A DNA stretch of 36,013 nucleotides, taken from NCBI GenBank assembly GCA_016802295.1, contig JAESIW010000137.1:4222914-4258926 (forward strand), written 5' to 3'. The notes beneath the pieces are model-generated. The model made no database searches and was not told the DNA's origin. It worked only from the letters and a program-made list of their open reading frames with translations. Position 1 is the stretch's first letter. Each line of letters opens with the position of its first letter. Origin of the DNA: Brachionus rotundiformis. Lineage: Eukaryota > Rotifera > Eurotatoria > Ploima > Brachionidae. Position numbers and translations under genes: made by a program. Below, one piece after another: positions 31,008-36,013 of the stretch.

Positions 31008-32918
31008 TTAATTACTCTCACTTTCAAGAGCTTCAATTGAAAAAAACTTCACATCAACATCCGAATCTTGGTTCAACTTTTCCAAACAGGGCTTTACCTG
31101 GCTTTGGAGAGCACTCGATCCGACCACTGGACATATTTTCTGTAATGTCTTAGCCACATTGAACCTTACATTGGCAACTGGATCGCTTGCCAGGCCCAGA
31201 ACGGTCGGCAACATTACTTTCTGGGTCAGCTCGGGTCCGCACGACTGTGCCAACACATTTATACAAAACAAACAGGTCATTCGAATAAGATAGTTCTGAT
31301 CTCTGGCCATGTTCAACACTTTGGGTATGATGGTGTTTTGGGCCCACTCGTGGCCAAATTTTTCAACCAATTTTTTCAGATTATTCGTAGCCGCTTCTCT
31401 AATAGCATAAACTTTAAATAAATTATTTTAAAAAAAATCTTCTTTTTCTTAACAAAAATACCATGATCTAAGAGCCAGTTGGCATACAAATTATTAAGTT
31501 TTTCATCAAAAAATTCTACACCTAGCTGCCCGGCTAAAAGGGGCATGTACTCAATAATGGCTAATCTGACTCTCCATTTGGAGTCCTCGGCCAACTCGAC
31601 AATGGCTGGCAGCAAACTTTGAGACAAAGTTTTCACTCCAATTACTTCATTGACACAATCCAGATTGGAGATTATATTCAAGCGAACTTCCGGGCATTCA
31701 TCTTTGAGTTGAGTCAAAAACAATGGTAGCAGGTGTTCAATAGTGTTTTCTTTGCCAACCACTGGCGACAAGCCCATTATGACCGAGGCCAAAGCCGATT
31801 TTACATGCTGATTGGAATCGTTGACCAAATCTTTTACATATGGTAGAACATGGGTCATTATGGTCTGTTCTCTGGATTCGGCCGGCAAATTGTGGCAAAA
31901 GTCTTTTATTTTTCCGGCAGCTGCGGCCCTCACCTCGGCCTCATTGTCCTTCAGCAAGCTTCCAAATGCGCTCACAAGCTCATTTTTGGTTATCTCTGGT
32001 CCAACTGCTTGCTGCAATTCAACAAACTTGTCTGCCACAACATACTTTACTCTCCATGATTTGTCATCAATGGCTTGTTTAATCGAGGGCATCAAAAAGC
32101 GCTCGATATCCTCGTGTCTGAATAGACTAGCGATTATTACGCAAGCCTCGACTGCCAAAAGCCGAACCGAGTCCTGCTCGTCGCCTGCCAAATTATTAAA
32201 TAGCGGTATGAGCTCGTTTTTTACATGGTCTAGTTCCACTACTTTGACAAATTCGCCAAATTTAGCTGCTGCCGCACGGCGAACCATTGGCGTATCGTCC
32301 GAGCACAAATTTCTAAACAAAGACCTCAATTCCATTTTAATGGAGTTATTTACACGCTGATAGCAAACACTAATTAGACCGCAGGCAGATGTGCGTGATG
32401 TGAACCAGTCACCTTGGGACAAACGCTTTACCATTTGAAAAAAATGCTGCTCCAAATCAGCGGTTGAGTGCTCTGGCGCGAGCAAACGAAGCGATTCGAC
32501 TGCTTTGTCACGCACTACTGTTTCTTCCACAGTGGCTAAGCTCTCCAATGGCTTCAGAAGACAGTGGACATACTCAGGACCGCCGACCAGCGATGTAAAC
32601 TGACCAAGCTGTTCGGCCAGCGCCAGCAGCACTTCATCCTCATCGTATATGGTCTCAGTCAAAAAAGCCATCAGCTCGGTACGGGTGCGATCGGCGCCCA
32701 ATGCCAACGCAATTGTGGATAATTTTTTTATGCTATTCAAGCGAAGCTAATCAAAATTATTTAAATTAATTATTAATTATTTAATTATTAATAAAAAAAA
32801 TAAAAAAAATTTTATCATTTATTTTATGTGTATCTACCTGAACGTCCTCATGTCTTAACTCATCAATGAGCACAGCTATTGGAAATAAACTCTCGTCTGA
32901 ACCAGCTACGTCAGTCAT
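31008..32918 (-). CDS. PPP2R1A: PP2A scaffold subunit A (PR65), 589 aa (3 exons)
   Basis: HEAT-repeat scaffold that holds the PP2A catalytic C subunit and the regulatory B subunits, in cytoplasm and nucleus. Exons: 32918-32838, 32746-31462, 31411-31008; 1770 nt, 589 aa, the same length as human PR65-alpha. Seen: PIAVLIDELRHEDVQLRLNS at the start, then 15 HEAT repeats. Conserved blocks include YDEDEVLLALAEQLG, GGPEYVHCLL, DDTPMVRRAAAAKFG, DEQDSVRLLAVEAC, DKSWRVKYVVADKF, GLSPVVGKENTIEHLLPLF, DECPEVRLNIISNLDCVNEV and DPVANVRFNVAKTLQKI. The human mutation hot-spot residues in DDTPMVRR and DKSWRV are unchanged. Introns are 91 and 50 nt. GC in the long exon is far above the surroundings, as expected for a highly expressed conserved gene. 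Animals have one or two paralogues; which one cannot be told, so the symbol is for the family. Confidence 0.97.
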
Positions 32919-33814
32919 TTTTTAAATGTTTATTTATTTTTTATCTAAGAATAAGAGAAAAAAAAGATTAAGGTGAAAAATTTTTATCATTTTAATTAAA
33001 AATGCTAATCGGCTCATGAGAGTTTCGATGTGTAGCTAAAATTTTCTGTTGATAATTTTCATTTAATGCAAGAACAAAACTATGAATGCATTTCGGGTGC
33101 AAGTATTGACGATTATACATTTTATGGTAGTAGAAAAAAATGCAAAGATTATTTTCTATAAGTTGAGTTAAGCTATGTTGATTAGTGATTCGTTGTTAAT
33201 GCTTGTTGCTGTGCAAATGTCTATTGTTAAATTAAAAAATAGAATTTAGTTGAAATTTGGTTGCAATATTTGTCATAATTTGCACGCATTTTATTGTCAC
33301 CTAATTTTCATTGCCAACCAGTACATGCAGTTGGTTAAAGAGTTTTAATGAGTTTGTCTTTGAAGGTTGTTAATTAAGAATAGAGATAAATTCACGCCGA
33401 AAAAATTGATTTTGGTCTAAATTCCTAAAAAATAATTAATTTTCCTTTCAGAATAGTCTATAGTTTTTAGCATGGATTGAGAGAAAATATAAAAAAACAT
33501 ATATATTTTTTCTAGTTTCTATTTTAACATAACATTAATTCGGATTATCAGTGGAAAATTTTGCTAATTACTTTTATTGTAATCAAAAAGTTATTTTAAA
33601 AATGAATAAAATTTGCAAAAATCATAATTTGGAAATAGTTAGTAAAAGATAATTTTAAAAAATTAAATTAAACTAAACTTAATCTCAATTTTTTCCCTTA
33701 AATCTAAAATATTTGATTAGATTAAAATTTACTTTTTAAATATTTTGATATTTTTTCTCTATTTTGGTGAAAATTTTACTTAGAAATTAATAATTAAGTT
33801 TAATGGTACCTTCT

Positions 33815-34165
33815 TAGCCTTCTTTGTCTTAAAACTGACCCATTCAATTTGGACTGCCAGAAAAATCAAAGGGCGCCTCAGAAGAATCTTTGTTCAAGTA
33901 TAAACCAAGTGATTACTGAGTTAATGAATAGAATGGTTTATTTCCGGAAGCAATAAAATTTTCAGTCAATCAATTCAAACAAAGAATTGATATATTTTAG
34001 ACTAGTGTCAAGAGGTCCTCATCGTCCACTTACTGTATTTTAATTATTGTCCTAATTTTAAAAGCATAAAAAGCTTATGTCCTTGTTTGTCTACTTGATT
34101 TCTGTACAATAGATATCTACAATAGAAATCTTGCTAGCGGCAGCTTATTATTATTCGTGAACCTT
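33815..34165. repeat. Unknown interspersed repeat, copy 1
   Basis: It shares ordered words with 35225-35545: CATTCAAT..GG.....AAAATCA, CAGAAGAATC, CTCATCGTCCACT, then ATCTAC..AGA..TCTT.CTAG...GGCA.C. Similarity is clearly above chance but with many indels. No coding frame or terminal repeats seen. Confidence 0.5.
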
Positions 34166-35224
34166 TTTTCAAATAATTAAAACTTGTTCGAGATAAATGT
34201 GGTGGTCATGCTATATTTTTAAAATAATGAATGCAAAAGTTTTAGGAAAAGCCTAATTTGACCAAATGGAGTTTTTAAATCGAAACCAAATTCATTTATC
34301 TTTTCTTTTGACTTTGAAAATTAATTAATTATCAGAAAATTGAGTCATTTTTTTTTTAAATATAATTTTTGTGTTATCTAATAAGTTTTTTGAAAATTGA
34401 AATTTCAAAATAAAAAACCAAGTCGAATAGTCATTCTTTTTACTAAATTTTCATATTTGTCAAAACGCAAAAAATATTAATTTTATCTATATTTTGTTAT
34501 CATTGAATAATTTTAATATTTTACTTAATTTACTAAAAAATTTTAAAAAATTTTATTAGGATAAAAAAGTCCTCAAATAATTCGTAATAAATGAAAATTA
34601 AATCTTAAAAATATGCTTTACATTAGAAGAAAGATTTAATTTTTCAATTAACATAGTAAAAACAAAAAGACTAGATCAAAATTTATAAGATTCATTAAAT
34701 TCTAAATTAAAACAATTAAAAAGAGATACTAAAAAATTTCATTGTGTTTAATGTATTTACTTTTTTCTGTTTTTAATTCTTTTATTTCGTAATTAAAAAA
34801 ATATTATTAACAGATAATTATAATTTTTAACTTTAAAAAAAAATCTATTTTTTAAAAAATTTCGATATAATTTTAAGCTACGATGGGCTAGCCCACCAAA
34901 CGAACACCCATTTAGGAATCGCAGTGACTCACTCTCAGTTGACTGTAGCGAAGAGTTTATCTAGTCGACCATTTTCTTATACAAGTTCTTTGAGAATGAA
35001 ATGCTCTTGTTGTTGGTTGATTTTTTGACTATCCTATGTTGGTACTCCTGTCTGGACCATAACAGCTCATCCACATAAAAATAGAATTAAAAATATTAAG
35101 AAAAAAATTTTATTTGAGCAAAAATGTATTTTTAACTATTTTTTCGTAATTCATAAATGCTAAAGGCTTAGATTATTAAAATTCGGAAAAAATTTTGTGA
35201 TTTAAAAACAAGTCTGTTATTAAC

Positions 35225-35545
35225 CATGTAAGTTGGACGATTCTTCTTGCGTCATGTGTTTCATTGTCTCAATCTGGCATTGTCAAGGAAATCAGAAGAA
35301 TCGCGGGTCAAGACTTATCCACTGCTTACCATCAGTTAATCAACTTAAATAAAGAAATGACAAATTCAAGTTAAGTTTAGAAAGTTCTCATCGTCCACTA
35401 CGTAGTTAAAGCATTTTATCATAAACTGTCTTTAATTATTTAGCCTAATTGTGAAAAGATAATAAACTATTGATTTCGGTGTATCTATCTACCACAGATC
35501 TCTTCCTAGTAAGGCAACTCTGCAAGCCGCGATATTATTAAAGAT
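35225..35545. repeat. Unknown interspersed repeat, copy 2
   Basis: Direct-orientation divergent copy of 33815-34165 with the same word order: CAGAAGAATC near 35291, CTCATCGTCCACT near 35388, then ATCTACCACAGATCTCTTCC and AGGCAACTCTGCAAGCC. Class unknown. Confidence 0.5.
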
Positions 35546-36013
35546 AATTTAATAATAATAGTTAGTTATTATAAAAGATTTGTTCATTTATTTTTGCTAA
35601 TCAATTCTATTTTTTAAAATTGTTTAAGTCTGATGTAATGAATATGGTAAGGAAACTTTAGAGTAGTTTATTTTATCGGTCAAAAAATTATTTTTGAAAT
35701 CAAATGAATTTATTTTTATTTAACAAAAATATATTTTGTTCACTTTTTATCTAATTTTTGCCTTTTGGTAACATTTCACTGAACTAAATGCTGAACTAAA
35801 ATCCATCTGAAAAATTTTCCTCAATAAGAATTTTAGATACCGTACAGTAGTAATTTTTTTGTTTATTTATTTTTTATCTTCTCTCTGTAAGTCATTTAGA
35901 CATAAAATTTCGTTTTGATAGTAATCCCGGTTATAATAATCAACAGTCATACATGGATCACTATCAGGAGCATAAAGATTCTTTAAATAAATAAATAAAA
36001 TTAAAGACCTTAA

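Larger units (their letters stand above)
32919..36013. other. 3.1 kb non-coding flank with divergent repeats
   Basis: No exon recognised on either strand to the window end. It contains the promoter of the PP2A gene next to 32918 and two related repeat copies (listed separately). A GC-richer patch at about 34875-35085 between them may belong to the same element. Confidence 0.4.

Noticed and set aside
31812..32360. Plus-strand frames of 182, 80 and 69 codons inside the PP2A subunit gene
   Set aside because: They are antisense shadows of the GC-richer, strongly conserved HEAT-repeat exon. No independent protein features.
1..36013. CRISPR arrays, bacterial operons, phage genes
   Set aside because: No spaced direct repeats, no ribosome-binding-site-led ORF clusters and no prokaryotic gene families. 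All evidence is for animal nuclear DNA.

Overview
This is a piece of a eukaryotic nuclear genome, almost certainly from a small invertebrate animal. It is very AT-rich (GC roughly a quarter by eye). Every recognisable gene is an animal housekeeping or membrane-protein gene, the standard genetic code is used, and nearly all introns are about 46-70 nt with plain GT-AG ends. A monogonont rotifer (Brachionus-like) is my best guess from the combination of tiny introns, low GC and gene content. This is inference and no single diagnostic marker is present. There are no bacterial operons, CRISPR arrays, tRNA or rRNA genes that I can see.

Layout. The left half is gene-dense: an SLC52-type riboflavin transporter (+, 595-2171); a small Arg/Lys-rich secreted protein (-, 2317-2607); a nose-resistant-to-fluoxetine (NRF-6) acyltransferase-3 membrane protein in nine exons (-, 2941-5574); an MFSD5-like molybdate-anion transporter in five exons (+, 7539-9058); a prostaglandin reductase/zinc-binding dehydrogenase-like enzyme in seven exons (-, 10674-11968); intronless DPH2 for diphthamide synthesis (-, 13441-14820); a PLAC8-family Cys-rich protein in three short exons (+, 15079-15535); mitochondrial ribosomal protein L20 (-, 17265-17929); and a two-Ig-domain lachesin/IgLON-like surface protein (-, 19457-20551). 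The right half is a gene-poor, TE-littered 10 kb with a 484-nt assembly gap, followed by the PP2A scaffold subunit A/PR65 (-, 31008-32918) and 3 kb of non-coding, repeat-bearing DNA.

Exon models were built by hand. In every multi-exon gene the exon lengths sum to a multiple of three and the joined protein aligns through the junctions with the family as I remember it. This supports the 21-, 22-, 26- and 33-nt microexons reported.

Mobile and decayed DNA: a 328-bp palindromic MITE with 128-nt arms identical by eye and a TA target duplication; at least four decayed non-LTR retrotransposon fragments (one with a YADD motif, one frameshifted inside a GA microsatellite); a broken copy of a cGMP-dependent-kinase-like leucine zipper; two divergent direct copies of an unknown repeat; and a gap flanked by two near-identical copies of the same ~190 bp that look like two alleles of one locus. 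The genes do not form a pathway. They are unlinked functions sharing a compact neighbourhood. I found no convincing new multi-gene system. The most interesting signals are the microexons (one carries the conserved His of the acyltransferase), the fresh palindromic MITE and the likely misassembly.
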